Source: Roseovarius sp. ZX-A-9
GTDB lineage: Bacteria; Pseudomonadota; Alphaproteobacteria; Rhodobacterales; Rhodobacteraceae
Length of the DNA: 64,000 nt
Assembly: GCF_028369135.1 (NCBI RefSeq)
Contig: NZ_JAPWHW010000002.1
Span: 62,001 to 126,000 of the forward strand
Reading direction: 5' to 3'
Positions 35,414-45,270 of this stretch are shown in pieces (positions within the stretch are counted from its first letter, which is position 1; each line of letters starts with the position of its first letter). The notes beneath the pieces are model-generated. The model worked only from the letters and a program-made list of their open reading frames with translations. It searched no databases and was not told the origin of the DNA. The position numbers and the translations under genes are program-made.

Positions 35414-36007
35414 TCAACCGCCCTTCTGGCCGTAAGCGGTGCCCCAGCCCCAGGCGCCAGCCCCGAAACCACGGGCGATGATGCGCTCGCGGTAGATAGA
35501 GGAAACGCTGTCACCGTCACCGGCCAGCAGCGCCTTGGTCGAGCACATCTCGGCGCAGATCGGCAGCTTGCCTTCGGCAATCCGGTTGCGGCCATATTTG
35601 GAAAACTCGGCGGAAGAATTATTTTCCTCGGGTCCGCCGGCGCAGAAGGTACATTTGTCCATCTTGCCACGCGATCCGAAATTGCCCGCTTGCGGATATT
35701 GCGGCGCGCCGAACGGGCACGCGTAGAAGCAATAGCCGCAGCCAATGCACAGATCCTTGGAGTGCAACACGATGCCGTCTGCCGTCTGATAGAAGCAATC
35801 CACCGGGCAGACCGCCATGCACGGCGCATCAGAGCAGTGCATGCAGGCCACCGAGATCGAGCGTTCACCCGGTTTGCCGTCGTTGATCGTTACCACCTTG
35901 CGGCGGTTGATGCCCCAAGGCACCTCGTGTTCGTTTTTGCAGGCGGTGACGCAGGCGTTGCATTCGATGCAGCGTTCAGCGTCGCAGAGAAACTTTGCTC
36001 TAGCCAT
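35414..36007 (-). CDS. Formate dehydrogenase iron-sulfur subunit (beta)
   Basis: A 197-aa ferredoxin-type subunit that carries electrons from the molybdenum subunit to the cytochrome. Cysteine groups are visible at CIECNACVTAC, CMHCSDAPCMAVC, CIGCGYCFYAC and KCTFC, enough for four [4Fe-4S] clusters. It lacks the C-terminal membrane helix of E. coli FdnH, so anchoring depends on the gamma subunit. It lies 13 bp after the alpha gene. Confidence 0.95.
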   Translation of the reverse strand: MARAKFLCDAERCIECNACVTACKNEHEVPWGINRRKVVTINDGKPGERSISVACMHCSDAPCMAVCPVDCFYQTADGIVLHSKDLCIGCGYCFYACPFGAPQYPQAGNFGSRGKMDKCTFCAGGPEENNSSAEFSKYGRNRIAEGKLPICAEMCSTKALLAGDGDSVSSIYRERIIARGFGAGAWGWGTAYGQKGG

Positions 36008-36020
36008 GATCGTTCTCCTC

Positions 36021-38996
36021 TTATGCCGTCCAGATTTTGCAGAGAGTCGCTTTGGTCTCCTGCATCTGGGTTACGCTGTCATAGCCATATGTCTGGGCCA
36101 GGTTGGTCGATTCACCCAATACATAAGGGTCGGTCCCTTCGGGGTAGTTCTCCCGCAGATCCCTGCCCTCGAAATGGCCACCAAAGTGGAACGGCATGAA
36201 GGCCACGCCAGTGCCGACCCGTTCGGTCACCATCGCCATGACCTTGACCTTGGCGCCCTCGGCCCCTTCGACCCAGACCTGTTCGCCGTCACGGATGCCA
36301 AGGTTGTTGGCGTCGCGCGTATTGATCTCGACGAACATATCCTGCTGCAATTCCGCCAGCCACGGGTTCGAGCGGGTTTCCTCGCCGCCCCCCTCGTATT
36401 CCACCAACCGGCCGGATGTCAGGATGATTGGATAATCCTTTGAGAAATCCTTTTCCTGGATCGAGCGGTACATCGTCGGTACGCGCCAGAACTTCTTGTC
36501 CTCGTAGGTCGGATAATCCGCCACAAGGTCGCGCCGGTTGGAATAGAGCGGCTCGCGATGCAGTGGCACCGGATCGGGGAAAGTCCAGACCACGGTGCGG
36601 GCCTTGGCGTTGCCGAAGGGCGCGCAGCCGTGCTTGATCGCAACCCGCTGGATACCGCCCGAAAGGTCGGTTTTCCAGTTCACGCCACCGACCTTTTCGG
36701 AATAGTCCGAAGGCCGTTCACCGGTCTGCGATGTCTCGCCGACCTCTTCCCCGCCATCATCGGCTGTCTCGACAGGCTGGTAGCCTGCGACGGATTCGAT
36801 CACCGCACGCTCCTCTGCCGTGAGATCGCCATCCCAGCCAAGATCCATCAACATCTTCATGGTGAATTCGGGGTAGCCGTCCTTGATCTCGGACCCGGCT
36901 GAATAGACGCCTTCGGCCAGCAGGTTGTCACCATCACGCTCCACCCCGAACCGGGCGCGGAACGTCAGGCCGCCTTCGGCCACCGGGATCGACATGTCAT
37001 ACAGAACCGGGGTGCCGGGATGGTTCATCTCGGGCGTACCCCAACAGGGCCAGGGCATACCGTAGACATCGCCATCCGCCGGGCCGCCATTGGCGCGCAG
37101 CGTGGTCTTGTCGAACGTATGCTGGTTGGCCATGTGCATCTTCATCCGCTCAGGACTCTGGCCGGTATAGCCGATGGTCCACATCCCGCGATTGAACTCG
37201 CGGGTGATGTCCTCGACATTCGGCTCACCGCCCTCGTCAATCGCGATGTTGCGGAACAGCCGGTCATGAAAGCCGAACTTCTCGGCAAACTTCGCCATGA
37301 TCGTATGGTCGGGCAGCGCCTCGAACATCGGTTCGATGGTCTGCTCGCGCCATTGCAGCGACCGGTTCGAGGCCGTCACCGAACCACGGGTTTCGAACTG
37401 CGTGCAGGCCGGCAGCAGGTAGACACCGTCAGTGCGGTCCTGCATGACCGCCGAAACCGTCGGATAGGGATCGACCACAACCAGCATGTCGAGCCGCTCC
37501 ATCGCGGTCTTCATCTCTTTCATGCGGGTTTGCGAGTTCGGCGCATGGCCCCAAAGGACCATCGCGCGGGTGTTGTCGGGCTGGTCAAGATTGGCCTTGT
37601 CTTCCAGCACCCCGTCGATCCAGCGGCTGACCGGAATACCGGTAAGGTTCATCATCTTGGTGTCGCCCACCGTCGCATCGGAGAACCGGCCCTTGAGCCA
37701 GTCGAGGTCTTCTTCCCAGACTCGCGCCCAATGCGCCCAGGATCCTTCAGACAACCCGTAATAGCCCGGCAACGTATCGGCCAGGACCCCGAGGTCCGTG
37801 GCGCCCTGCACGTTGTCATGGCCTCGGAAAATATTGGCCCCGCCGCCCTGGCGGCCGATGTTTCCAAGCGCAAGTTGCAGGATGCAATACGCACGGGTGT
37901 TGTTGTTGCCGTTGCTGTGCTGGGTGCCGCCCATGCACCAGATCAAGGTGGCGGGCCGGTTGTTGGCGAGCGTACGCGCCACCCGCTCCAGTTGCGCTCC
38001 GGGGGTGCCGGTCACGCGCTCGGTCTCTTCGGGGGTCCAGCGTTTCACTTCCTCGCGGATCTGGTCCATGCCCCAGGTACGGGTGCGCATGTATTCCCGG
38101 TCTTCCCAGCCATTCTCGAAGATGTGCCACAGGATGCCCCAGATAAGCGCCACGTCACTGCCGGGCCGGAAACGTACATATTCATCGGCATGCGCCGCCG
38201 TGCGGGTAAAGCGCGGATCGCAAACGATCAACGGCGCGTTGTTTTCCTCCTTCGCCTTCAGCAGATGCAAAAGCGAAACGGGATGCGCCTCGGCCGGGTT
38301 CGACCCGATCAGGAACATCGCCTTGGAATTGTGAATGTCGTTGTAGCTGTTGGTCATGGCGCCGTAGCCCCATGTATTCGCCACACCGGCAACGGTAGTC
38401 GAATGGCAGATCCGCGCCTGGTGATCGACGTTGTTGGTGCCCCAGTAGGCGGCGAACTTGCGGAACAGATAGGCCTGTTCGTTGCTATGCTTGGCCGAGC
38501 CCAGCCAATAGACAGAATCCGGACCGCTTTCTTCGCGGATCTTCATCATGCCGTCACCGATCTCGTTGATCGCCTGTTCCCAGCTCAGGCGAACCCATTC
38601 GCCGTTCTCTTTCTTCATCGGGTATTTCAGGCGGCGCTCACCGTGGGCATGCTCGCGCACGGACGCGCCCTTGGCGCAATGCGCACCGAGGTTGAACGGG
38701 CTGTCAAAGCCGGGCTCCTGCCCGACCCAGACGCCATTGTCGATTTCGGCAAGAACCGTACACCCGACCGAACAGTGGGTGCAGACGGTCTTCTTGATCT
38801 CGATCGCCCGATCCGCTGCGGTTTGCGCAGTGGCTTGCGAAACGGTGCCGCCGGTTGCGGCAACCGCGGCCAGCCCACCGATGGCAAGACCGGACCCGCG
38901 CAGGAATGTGCGGCGGTCAACGGTTGCGGAAGCAGCGCTTGCGACCAGCGGTCCCGTAGACCGGCGCGCGTTGCCATTTGTCTTTTTCCTGAGCAT
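36021..38996 (-). CDS. Formate dehydrogenase catalytic subunit (alpha), Cys form
   Basis: Molybdopterin formate dehydrogenase, 991 aa, oxidising formate to CO2. A Tat signal (DRRTFLRG, R28-R29) directs export to the periplasm. The [4Fe-4S] cysteines are C72, C75, C79 and C107. The metal ligand is C197 followed by H198 (ARICHST), in place of the selenocysteine of E. coli FdnG, and no in-frame TGA occurs. The C-terminal molydopterin-dinucleotide domain is present. It is the first large gene of the fdh operon, downstream of the Tat-target and TorD genes. It would use membrane quinone rather than NAD as acceptor, given its partners. Confidence 0.96.
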   Translation of the reverse strand: MLRKKTNGNARRSTGPLVASAASATVDRRTFLRGSGLAIGGLAAVAATGGTVSQATAQTAADRAIEIKKTVCTHCSVGCTVLAEIDNGVWVGQEPGFDSPFNLGAHCAKGASVREHAHGERRLKYPMKKENGEWVRLSWEQAINEIGDGMMKIREESGPDSVYWLGSAKHSNEQAYLFRKFAAYWGTNNVDHQARICHSTTVAGVANTWGYGAMTNSYNDIHNSKAMFLIGSNPAEAHPVSLLHLLKAKEENNAPLIVCDPRFTRTAAHADEYVRFRPGSDVALIWGILWHIFENGWEDREYMRTRTWGMDQIREEVKRWTPEETERVTGTPGAQLERVARTLANNRPATLIWCMGGTQHSNGNNNTRAYCILQLALGNIGRQGGGANIFRGHDNVQGATDLGVLADTLPGYYGLSEGSWAHWARVWEEDLDWLKGRFSDATVGDTKMMNLTGIPVSRWIDGVLEDKANLDQPDNTRAMVLWGHAPNSQTRMKEMKTAMERLDMLVVVDPYPTVSAVMQDRTDGVYLLPACTQFETRGSVTASNRSLQWREQTIEPMFEALPDHTIMAKFAEKFGFHDRLFRNIAIDEGGEPNVEDITREFNRGMWTIGYTGQSPERMKMHMANQHTFDKTTLRANGGPADGDVYGMPWPCWGTPEMNHPGTPVLYDMSIPVAEGGLTFRARFGVERDGDNLLAEGVYSAGSEIKDGYPEFTMKMLMDLGWDGDLTAEERAVIESVAGYQPVETADDGGEEVGETSQTGERPSDYSEKVGGVNWKTDLSGGIQRVAIKHGCAPFGNAKARTVVWTFPDPVPLHREPLYSNRRDLVADYPTYEDKKFWRVPTMYRSIQEKDFSKDYPIILTSGRLVEYEGGGEETRSNPWLAELQQDMFVEINTRDANNLGIRDGEQVWVEGAEGAKVKVMAMVTERVGTGVAFMPFHFGGHFEGRDLRENYPEGTDPYVLGESTNLAQTYGYDSVTQMQETKATLCKIWTA

Positions 38997-39083
38997 GCTC
39001 TCTCTCCCTACTTCTGCGCTATCGCAGTCTTGGTACTCTTCAAGTCCCCTCTGCCCTCTCGTCGCCGGGCAGGCCCCGCAATC

Positions 39084-39272
39084 CTAGAAGCGGGCGCTTT
39101 CAAGATACGCGCGCGTATGTTCGGTATCCTGCATCACCTGCGATGACAGATCGACCTGTGCAGGCGCGGCCTGCGCCTCGGTGCCCGCGGCAACGGCAAC
39201 GGCCCCCGGCACCGCGGTGCCAACGATCTTCAGAAAATTCCGGCGCGTCGTGCCGTTCTTTTTGTCAGCCAT
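39084..39272 (-). CDS. Formate dehydrogenase region Tat-target small protein
   Basis: A 62-aa protein with a twin-arginine signal (TTRRNFLKIVGTAVPG) and a short C-terminal tail ending YLESARF. It belongs to the small family found just upstream of respiratory formate dehydrogenase genes. Its role is unknown; it may help assembly or export of the alpha subunit. Confidence 0.88.
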   Translation of the reverse strand: MADKKNGTTRRNFLKIVGTAVPGAVAVAAGTEAQAAPAQVDLSSQVMQDTEHTRAYLESARF

Positions 39273-39340
39273 CTGTTAGCTCCCTTTTCCCTGCAGTCTT
39301 GTTGTCATGGCGGCCCCTGCCGCCGGTTAACGGGCAGTCA

Positions 39341-39949
39341 TCAGCCCGCCATCATACGAAATGCTTCCTGTTCAACTTTCAAAAACTCGGCCCCAACAGC
39401 CCCGAGCGAGGCATAAAGCACCGACGCCTTGGCAGCCTGCAAATCCGTAAAGAAATGCGTGGCCCAGGGTCCGATATGCTTGTTGTAGAACTCTTTCTGC
39501 CGCGCGAGAGGGGCCGCACGGCCAAACCGCCCGACGATCATGCCGCCCATCATCTCCATCAAAGAGGCGATGTTGTCCTCCGGCTCGAACGTGTCCTGCG
39601 CACGGGTGATCCCAAGCGCGGCCATGTCGGCACGCAAATTGGCCAGCGGCTTTTCATTCAGGAAACCGGTCATGTAATAGCTGGCATAAGGCAGCAACTC
39701 GCCCCGCCCCAGACCGATGAACAATGCGTTGTATTCCTTGCGCGCGGGTTTGGGCTTGGTGACTTTTGCAACTGCCGCCAGCCCGGTTATCGCCTGCCCC
39801 AGAGGCGAGCTGTCGCCCGTCAATGCCGCAGTCTGCGCCAACAGGATTTCGTCCGGCGGACCGGCCAGCATGACGCCGAGGTAATTGTAAAGATCCGCGC
39901 GCAGGCGGTCCTCTTCGGCAATCTCGGAATCTACTTGTGCCAGTGTCAT
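39341..39949 (-). CDS. TorD-family molybdoenzyme chaperone
   Basis: A 202-aa, mainly helical cytoplasmic chaperone of the TorD/DmsD family. The central EYNALFIGLGRGELLPYASYY segment is the typical signature. It probably binds the Tat signal of the formate dehydrogenase alpha subunit and supports cofactor insertion before export. It overlaps the DUF3306 gene by ATGA. Confidence 0.88.
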   Translation of the reverse strand: MTLAQVDSEIAEEDRLRADLYNYLGVMLAGPPDEILLAQTAALTGDSSPLGQAITGLAAVAKVTKPKPARKEYNALFIGLGRGELLPYASYYMTGFLNEKPLANLRADMAALGITRAQDTFEPEDNIASLMEMMGGMIVGRFGRAAPLARQKEFYNKHIGPWATHFFTDLQAAKASVLYASLGAVGAEFLKVEQEAFRMMAG

Positions 39950-40545
39950 GCGCTATTCCCGTCGAAGTGAAATACCATCCTGCGCGGTCTGCCGGGTTCC
40001 GGTTCCTGCTGCGCTGGTACCTGCTCTCCCGCGGTGTCAGGCTCCGCGACCTGCTCAGTTTCCGCCGGAAAGGACTCACCATGATCTTCGGCCAAATTTT
40101 CCTCTTTGTCGAGTGGCGCCGGATCCTTGGCAATTACCTCATCCTGACGCTCCATCTCAAGCACATGCGCCAGCAGGCCTTTTCCAACCTGGTAACTGGT
40201 CTGGATCGGGGCGTTACCGAAGCTGCCGGTCAGGTAATCATCATCGTAATCGTTCAATCCGTCGAGGCAGGCCAGCACCGGATTGCTGCGCCACAAATTG
40301 CGCAGCGCGCGTTTGCGGATATGTTCGGGAACCGCCTTTGCCATGAACGCGGAAAAATCGTCGCCCTTGGCCAGCGTGTCAGGATCGGGCAGGCCCAGCT
40401 CTGTCAGAATGTCCTCGTCGCTCTTCTCAGCAAGGGCCCGTTGCTGTTCGGCTTCCAGCGCCGCCTGCGCAGCGGCGGCCTCCGCCTCTTCCTCTGCGCG
40501 AACGGCCGCGCGGCGCATATCCCAAAAGGTCGTGCCGCGGGTCAT
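39946..40545 (-). CDS. DUF3306 protein (formate dehydrogenase accessory)
   Basis: A 199-aa protein with an N-terminal charged coiled-coil stretch (AEEEAEAAAAQAALEAE), followed by the conserved FSAFMAKAVPEHIRKRALRN segment of DUF3306. The C-terminus is acidic and low-complexity. Its family occurs with formate dehydrogenase genes in alphaproteobacteria; the molecular function is unknown. It overlaps DUF3305 and TorD genes by 4 bp on each side. Confidence 0.85.
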   Translation of the reverse strand: MTRGTTFWDMRRAAVRAEEEAEAAAAQAALEAEQQRALAEKSDEDILTELGLPDPDTLAKGDDFSAFMAKAVPEHIRKRALRNLWRSNPVLACLDGLNDYDDDYLTGSFGNAPIQTSYQVGKGLLAHVLEMERQDEVIAKDPAPLDKEENLAEDHGESFPAETEQVAEPDTAGEQVPAQQEPEPGRPRRMVFHFDGNSA

Positions 40546-41111
40546 TTCATGGCCACCCGACGCTGATGGGGGGACCGGTACACATCGCTGTCTTGCGCGA
40601 TGCGCGGATCACCGATGCCGTCCTCGACATCATCCACGCGCGCGTTCTTGCGCTTGCGCTTCACAAAGGTCTCTTCTTCGTGATGACGGTTGATGAAATC
40701 GGCAATCCAGGCATGCATACCTTCGGGCATGGAGACCTTTTCAACCAACACCTCTGCCGAGTCGCAATAATCCTGCCCCTCGTAAGGCGAGGCCGTGACA
40801 AGAGATACCTTCCAGGGGAAATCCGGCGATGCTGTGTCAGCGCTCAGAACGATGTAAACCGACGGCTCACGCGTCCGCAATTCGTGCATATATGCCTCGG
40901 TATCCGAAACATAGAGATTCAGCGGCACAGTCGCGGCGTGATATTCGGTTACATCTCCGTGCGTATGCAAAACCTTCCAGTTTGCCGGCGCCGCTCCGGG
41001 CAGAATGCCAACCACCCGCCAAGCCCATTTCGCCCACCGCGTGACACCCGGCGATTTGCGTATCACAACCCCGAGGGGGATGGATTGCGAATTGGGAAAA
41101 ACGAAGGACAA
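40542..41111 (-). CDS. DUF3305 protein (formate dehydrogenase accessory)
   Basis: A 189-aa protein that begins PLGVVIRKSPGVTRWAKWAWRVVGILPG, the typical DUF3305 opening, and includes TEAYMHELRTREPSVYIVL. The first available start is TTG at 41111 with a weak ribosome site, so the start is uncertain. It is the promoter-proximal gene of the leftward fdh operon and is divergent from the ferredoxin gene. Confidence 0.82.
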   Translation of the reverse strand: MSFVFPNSQSIPLGVVIRKSPGVTRWAKWAWRVVGILPGAAPANWKVLHTHGDVTEYHAATVPLNLYVSDTEAYMHELRTREPSVYIVLSADTASPDFPWKVSLVTASPYEGQDYCDSAEVLVEKVSMPEGMHAWIADFINRHHEEETFVKRKRKNARVDDVEDGIGDPRIAQDSDVYRSPHQRRVAMK

Positions 41112-41296
41112 GCTGGCACCCGCTGGCTGAGTCTGTTTTCGAATAAATGCCAGTTTACTTATTAAAGAAAAAAAGCAAAGAGGTATTATTATTCAGTAAA
41201 ACTGTCGGCATCTGAAAAATGATCACGAAAACGTAAAAGACTGTCTTTCATCCACCGCCATTTCGCCCTACCTGTAGTTTACCGGGAGGGACCAAA

Positions 41297-43252
41297 TTGA
41301 AAAAAACTCTGCTCATTTGTGATTGCCTCGGAACACAGTCCATTGATGCCGCCGCCTTAAGCGCGGCATCCGGGCTTGAATGCTCGCGCCTGCATACCGG
41401 GCTATGCCAGTCCCAGATCGATCTCGCGGCCAAGGCGCTGGCGACCGGCGACGTGATTATCGCCTGCCAGCAAGAAGCCTCGCGTTTTGCCGACCTTGCC
41501 GAAGACATCGGCGCGCCCGTGCCGGATTTCGTAGACCTGCGCGACCGCGCGGGCTGGACGGCAGACACGGCCGACACGACCGCAAAAATGGCCGCACTGG
41601 TGGCCGAGGCCGCCTTGACGCACCCCACGCCCAAGGTCGTCGATGTCGTCTCTGACGGGGTCTGCCTGATCATCGGCGCGCCCGAGGCCGCTTTCGCTGC
41701 CGCCGAAAAGCTGGCAGATTTCCTGGCCGTCACCGTGCTGGTGCCAGAGGCCGCGGATCTGCCCGTGACCCGTAACTTTGATTGCTGCATCGGGCAGTTG
41801 CGCCGTGCAAGCGGTACGCTCGGCCAGTTCCAGGTTTCGATCGACGCATTCCAGCAGGTTCTGCCGGGCGGGCGCGGCGCACCGACATTGACCGAGCCAC
41901 GCGATGGCGCGCAATCGCAATGCGATCTGATCCTCGACCTGACAGGCGACACACCGCTGTTCCCTGCCCCCGAAAAGCGCGACGGCTACCTGCGCGCCGA
42001 TCCGGCCAGCCTGCCTGCAGTGTCCGATGCCATCCTCGCCGCCAGCCAGATGGTCGGCACCTTCGAAAAACCACTGCATATCCGGTTGGAGCCGTCGCTT
42101 TGCGCCCATTCGCGCGCCGAGAAACCCGCCTGCTCGAACTGCCTCAATGTCTGCCCCACCGGCGCGATCCTGCCCGCGGGCGAACATGTCAGCATCGATC
42201 CGTTGATCTGCGCCGGTTGCGGCGCGTGTTCGGCCGTGTGCCCCTCCGGCGCGATCAGCTATGACGCGCCGCCGGTCGATCACGTCTTCTGCCGCATTGG
42301 CACTCTGGCAACCGCCTATCGCAAGGCCGGCGGTCAGGACGGCGCGCTGTTGGTGCATGACGCACACGGCGCCGAAATGATCCGCCTCGCCGCGCGTTTC
42401 GGCAACGGCCTGCCCGCGCATGTCATTCCTCTTGAAATCGACGCGCTCGCAATGTTCGGCCATGCCGAAATGTTGGCCGCGCTGGCAAGCGGCTTTGCCG
42501 CCGTCGATATCCTGCTGGCCCCGAAAAGTGACCGCGACGTGTTGCAGGCGCAGGCCGATCTGGCCGCCGCGATAGGCGCAGGGGATGCCGTGACGCTGCT
42601 CGACATTTCCGACCCCGATGCGCTGTCAGATCACCTGTACGACCGCGCCGTACGAACCGTACAGGTCACACCCCCGATCCTGCCGCAAGGCTCGCGCCGC
42701 CAGATCACCCGCCTTGCCGCCAAGGCGCTGATGCCAGACGCACAGATCACCCCCCTGCCCGCCCACGCGCCTTACGGTGCCGTGCTCGTCGATACCGATG
42801 CCTGCACGCTCTGCCTGGCCTGTGTCTCGCTTTGCCCGTCCGGCGCGCTGGTCGACAATCCGGACATGCCGCAACTGCGCTTTCAGGAAGACGCCTGCCT
42901 GCAATGCGGCCTGTGCACCAATGTCTGCCCAGAGGCCGCGATCACCTTGCAGCCGCAGATGAACCTGACCGACGCGGCGCTGAGCCAGGTGGTACTGAAC
43001 GAGGAAGAGCCTTTTGCCTGCGTCGAATGCGGTAGCCTGTTCGGCGTGAAATCCACCGTCGAGAAGATCATGGAGAAACTGTCGGGAAATCATGCGATGT
43101 TCGCCAATCCCGCTGCTGCGCGAATGATCCAGATGTGCGACAATTGCCGTGTTCAGGCGCAATTCCACTCGACAGACAACCCCTTTACCGGTGCCGAACG
43201 CCCTCGGGTGCGCACCACCGAAGATTACCTGTCTAAGCGCAAGGACCATTAA
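41297..43252 (+). CDS. Multi-cluster ferredoxin protein (formate dehydrogenase accessory)
   Basis: A 651-aa iron-sulfur protein with two separate pairs of 4Fe-4S motifs: CSNCLNVCPTG and CAGCGACSAVCPSG near 275-320, then CTLCLACVSLCPSG and CLQCGLCTNVCPE near 500-545, plus a C-terminal CVEC and CDNC. It starts with TTG at 41297, supported by GGGAGGG at 6-nt spacing. It is the first gene of the rightward arm of the fdh locus. It probably shuttles electrons for maturation or function of formate dehydrogenase; the exact role is unknown. Confidence 0.87.
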   Translation: MKKTLLICDCLGTQSIDAAALSAASGLECSRLHTGLCQSQIDLAAKALATGDVIIACQQEASRFADLAEDIGAPVPDFVDLRDRAGWTADTADTTAKMAALVAEAALTHPTPKVVDVVSDGVCLIIGAPEAAFAAAEKLADFLAVTVLVPEAADLPVTRNFDCCIGQLRRASGTLGQFQVSIDAFQQVLPGGRGAPTLTEPRDGAQSQCDLILDLTGDTPLFPAPEKRDGYLRADPASLPAVSDAILAASQMVGTFEKPLHIRLEPSLCAHSRAEKPACSNCLNVCPTGAILPAGEHVSIDPLICAGCGACSAVCPSGAISYDAPPVDHVFCRIGTLATAYRKAGGQDGALLVHDAHGAEMIRLAARFGNGLPAHVIPLEIDALAMFGHAEMLAALASGFAAVDILLAPKSDRDVLQAQADLAAAIGAGDAVTLLDISDPDALSDHLYDRAVRTVQVTPPILPQGSRRQITRLAAKALMPDAQITPLPAHAPYGAVLVDTDACTLCLACVSLCPSGALVDNPDMPQLRFQEDACLQCGLCTNVCPEAAITLQPQMNLTDAALSQVVLNEEEPFACVECGSLFGVKSTVEKIMEKLSGNHAMFANPAAARMIQMCDNCRVQAQFHSTDNPFTGAERPRVRTTEDYLSKRKDH

Positions 43253-43302
43253 GCCAGCGCAGCACAGTGTATCAAAACCACGCATAAATGAAGGAAAAGA
43301 AG

Positions 43303-43494
43303 ATGAGTGAAGAAGATTTCAACATGTCGATGCGCAAGTTTCTCAAGCAGGTCGGCGTCACCTCGCAACAGGCAATCGAAGAAGCCTTCCGCAAGACGGA
43401 CAACACCGAAGGCAAGCAGTTCAAGGCCCGCATGGTCCTGACCGTCGAAGGCGTCGATCTGGAGCATGTGGTGACTGGCACGATCAAGGCCTGA
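43303..43494 (+). CDS. DUF6494 small protein
   Basis: A 63-aa protein (MSEEDFNMSMRKFLKQVG) with no signal or membrane segment, fitting the DUF6494 family of formate dehydrogenase neighbourhoods. The ATG at 43303 is preferred over 43288 because AAGGAA lies just upstream of it. Function is unknown. Confidence 0.8.
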   Translation: MSEEDFNMSMRKFLKQVGVTSQQAIEEAFRKTDNTEGKQFKARMVLTVEGVDLEHVVTGTIKA

Positions 43495-43501
43495 TCCGGA
43501 C

Positions 43502-44569
43502 ATGACATTACGTCGGGAGGATGTGCTGGCCACGCTGAAAACGCTGACCGATCCGGTCAGCGGCGCGTCGCTGGTCGATGCCGGATTGGTCAAGGCGCTG
43601 ACCGTCGATGGCGGCGCCGTGCGCTTCGTGCTGGAGGTGAGCGGCAGTCATGCCGCCGCCTATGGGAAAGTCAAGGAAGAGGCCGAGGCGAAGGTGAAAG
43701 ACCTGCCTGGCGTCGAGTCGTTGTCGGTCGTCATGACCGCACACAGCACGCCCGCCGCCCCGCCGGATCTCAAGCCGCAACGCCGCGCAGAACCGGACGG
43801 GCCGCAAAAAGTGCCCGGCGTGGACCGGATCATAGCCATCGCCTCGGGCAAGGGCGGCGTGGGCAAATCCACCGTTGCCGCAAACATTGCCTGTGCACTG
43901 GCAGCCGAGGGGCGGCGCGTCGGGTTGCTCGATGCGGATGTCTACGGCCCGTCGCAGCCGCGCATGCTGGGTGTCTCTGGCCGCCCATCGTCTCCTGATG
44001 GCAAGACGATCCTGCCGATGCGGAATTTCGGCGTCACGATGATGTCCATCGGCCTGATGACCAATGACGATCAGGCAGTCGTCTGGCGCGGGCCGATGCT
44101 GATGGGCGCGTTGCAGCAGATGCTGACACAGGTGCAATGGGGCGCGCTTGATGTTCTGATCGTCGATCTGCCACCGGGAACCGGCGATGTGCAGATGACG
44201 CTGGCGCAGAAGGCCCAGCTTGACGGGGCGATCATCGTGTCGACGCCGCAGGACGTTGCGCTGCTGGATGCCCGCAAGGGGATCGACATGTTCAATCAGT
44301 TGGGCACCAAGATCATCGGGATGATTGAAAACATGTCCACTCATATCTGCTCGAACTGCGGGCATGAGGAACACACGTTCGGGCATGGCGGTGTGACGGC
44401 AGAGGCAGCCAAGCTCGGCGTGCCGCTGCTGGCAGAAATCCCGTTGCATCTGGATATCCGGCGGGCCGCGGATGGCGGCGCGCCCATCGTGGTTTCCAAC
44501 CCCGACAGCGCACAGGCGGCGGGCTTCCGTTCCGTGGCACAACAATTGATCGCGCTTGGTCACGCATGA
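43502..44569 (+). CDS. mrp: Mrp/ApbC iron-sulfur cluster carrier ATPase
   Basis: A 355-aa P-loop NTPase of the Mrp/NBP35 family. An N-terminal MIP18-like (DUF59) domain (1-80) precedes the ATPase. The deviant Walker A is GKGGVGKST (near 118), and the cluster-binding CxxC is CSNC near 280. It inserts or transfers Fe-S clusters. Its position suggests it serves the formate dehydrogenase clusters. It overlaps the next gene by ATGA. Confidence 0.93.
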   Translation: MTLRREDVLATLKTLTDPVSGASLVDAGLVKALTVDGGAVRFVLEVSGSHAAAYGKVKEEAEAKVKDLPGVESLSVVMTAHSTPAAPPDLKPQRRAEPDGPQKVPGVDRIIAIASGKGGVGKSTVAANIACALAAEGRRVGLLDADVYGPSQPRMLGVSGRPSSPDGKTILPMRNFGVTMMSIGLMTNDDQAVVWRGPMLMGALQQMLTQVQWGALDVLIVDLPPGTGDVQMTLAQKAQLDGAIIVSTPQDVALLDARKGIDMFNQLGTKIIGMIENMSTHICSNCGHEEHTFGHGGVTAEAAKLGVPLLAEIPLHLDIRRAADGGAPIVVSNPDSAQAAGFRSVAQQLIALGHA

Positions 44570-45270
44570 CGCGGCCTGCCTTCCCCCCGCTGTTCTCCGG
44601 GCTTGATGCGGAAGGTGCGGACCCGTTCGCGCTGGCCTGTGCCAAGGCGGCGAATGTTTGCGACGCGGGGCTGGTGATCTACGATCTTGCCCCGGATCGC
44701 CTGCGGGCGGCGATCGTATTCGCGCCCGAGGTGCCGTTGCGCGACGCCGCCTGCATGCTGCCGCTTTGTGGCGTTGGATTTCAGAACGCCCTTGGCGCAC
44801 TTGCCCCGCCCGAAGTAGCGGTACATCTGGGGTGGTGCGGCGGGATTTACCTCAATGGCGGTCATTGCGGCGATCTGAAGATTGCCGCCTCCGACCGCGA
44901 TCCGGCGGTTGTGCCTGGCTGGCTCGTGGTCGGGCTGTCACTGGAGCTTTGGCCACCCTCGGAAGAGACCGGCCTGACACCCGACGCCACCGCGCTTTAT
45001 GCCGAAGGCTGCACCGAGGTGGACCCGATAACCTTGATCGAGGCCTGGGTGCGCCACACGCTGGTCGAGATCAACGCCTGGGCTGATGACGGCCCGGCAC
45101 GGCTGCACGCCAACTGGCTTGGCGTGGCACATGATCGCGGCAAGGAAATATCCGTTGCCGGGCATCACGGAACCTTCACCGGGCTGGATGAAAACCTCGG
45201 TCTGCTGTTGAAAACCGCCGACGGTTCGCGTTTGATCCCCTTGACCGACCTGCTGACGGAGCCCGCATGA
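44566..45270 (+). CDS. DUF4444 / biotin-lipoate ligase-like protein
   Basis: A 234-aa protein with an N-terminal biotin/lipoate protein ligase-like fold and a C-terminal DUF4444-type segment (GVAHDRGKEISVAGHHGTFTGLDENLG). The canonical biotin-binding GRGRRG-type loop is not obvious, so ligase activity is doubtful. It lies between mrp and DUF6505 with 4-bp overlaps, so it probably belongs to the formate dehydrogenase maturation set. Confidence 0.78.
   Translation: MTRPAFPPLFSGLDAEGADPFALACAKAANVCDAGLVIYDLAPDRLRAAIVFAPEVPLRDAACMLPLCGVGFQNALGALAPPEVAVHLGWCGGIYLNGGHCGDLKIAASDRDPAVVPGWLVVGLSLELWPPSEETGLTPDATALYAEGCTEVDPITLIEAWVRHTLVEINAWADDGPARLHANWLGVAHDRGKEISVAGHHGTFTGLDENLGLLLKTADGSRLIPLTDLLTEPA

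Noticed and set aside
38400..38420. Possible selenocysteine codon in formate dehydrogenase
   Set aside because: The metal-ligand position is an ordinary Cys codon (ARICHST), and there is no in-frame TGA.
37020..39146. A 708-aa open frame on the plus strand
   Set aside because: It is antisense to the formate dehydrogenase alpha subunit, and its His/Arg-rich translation is typical of a shadow frame in high-GC DNA.
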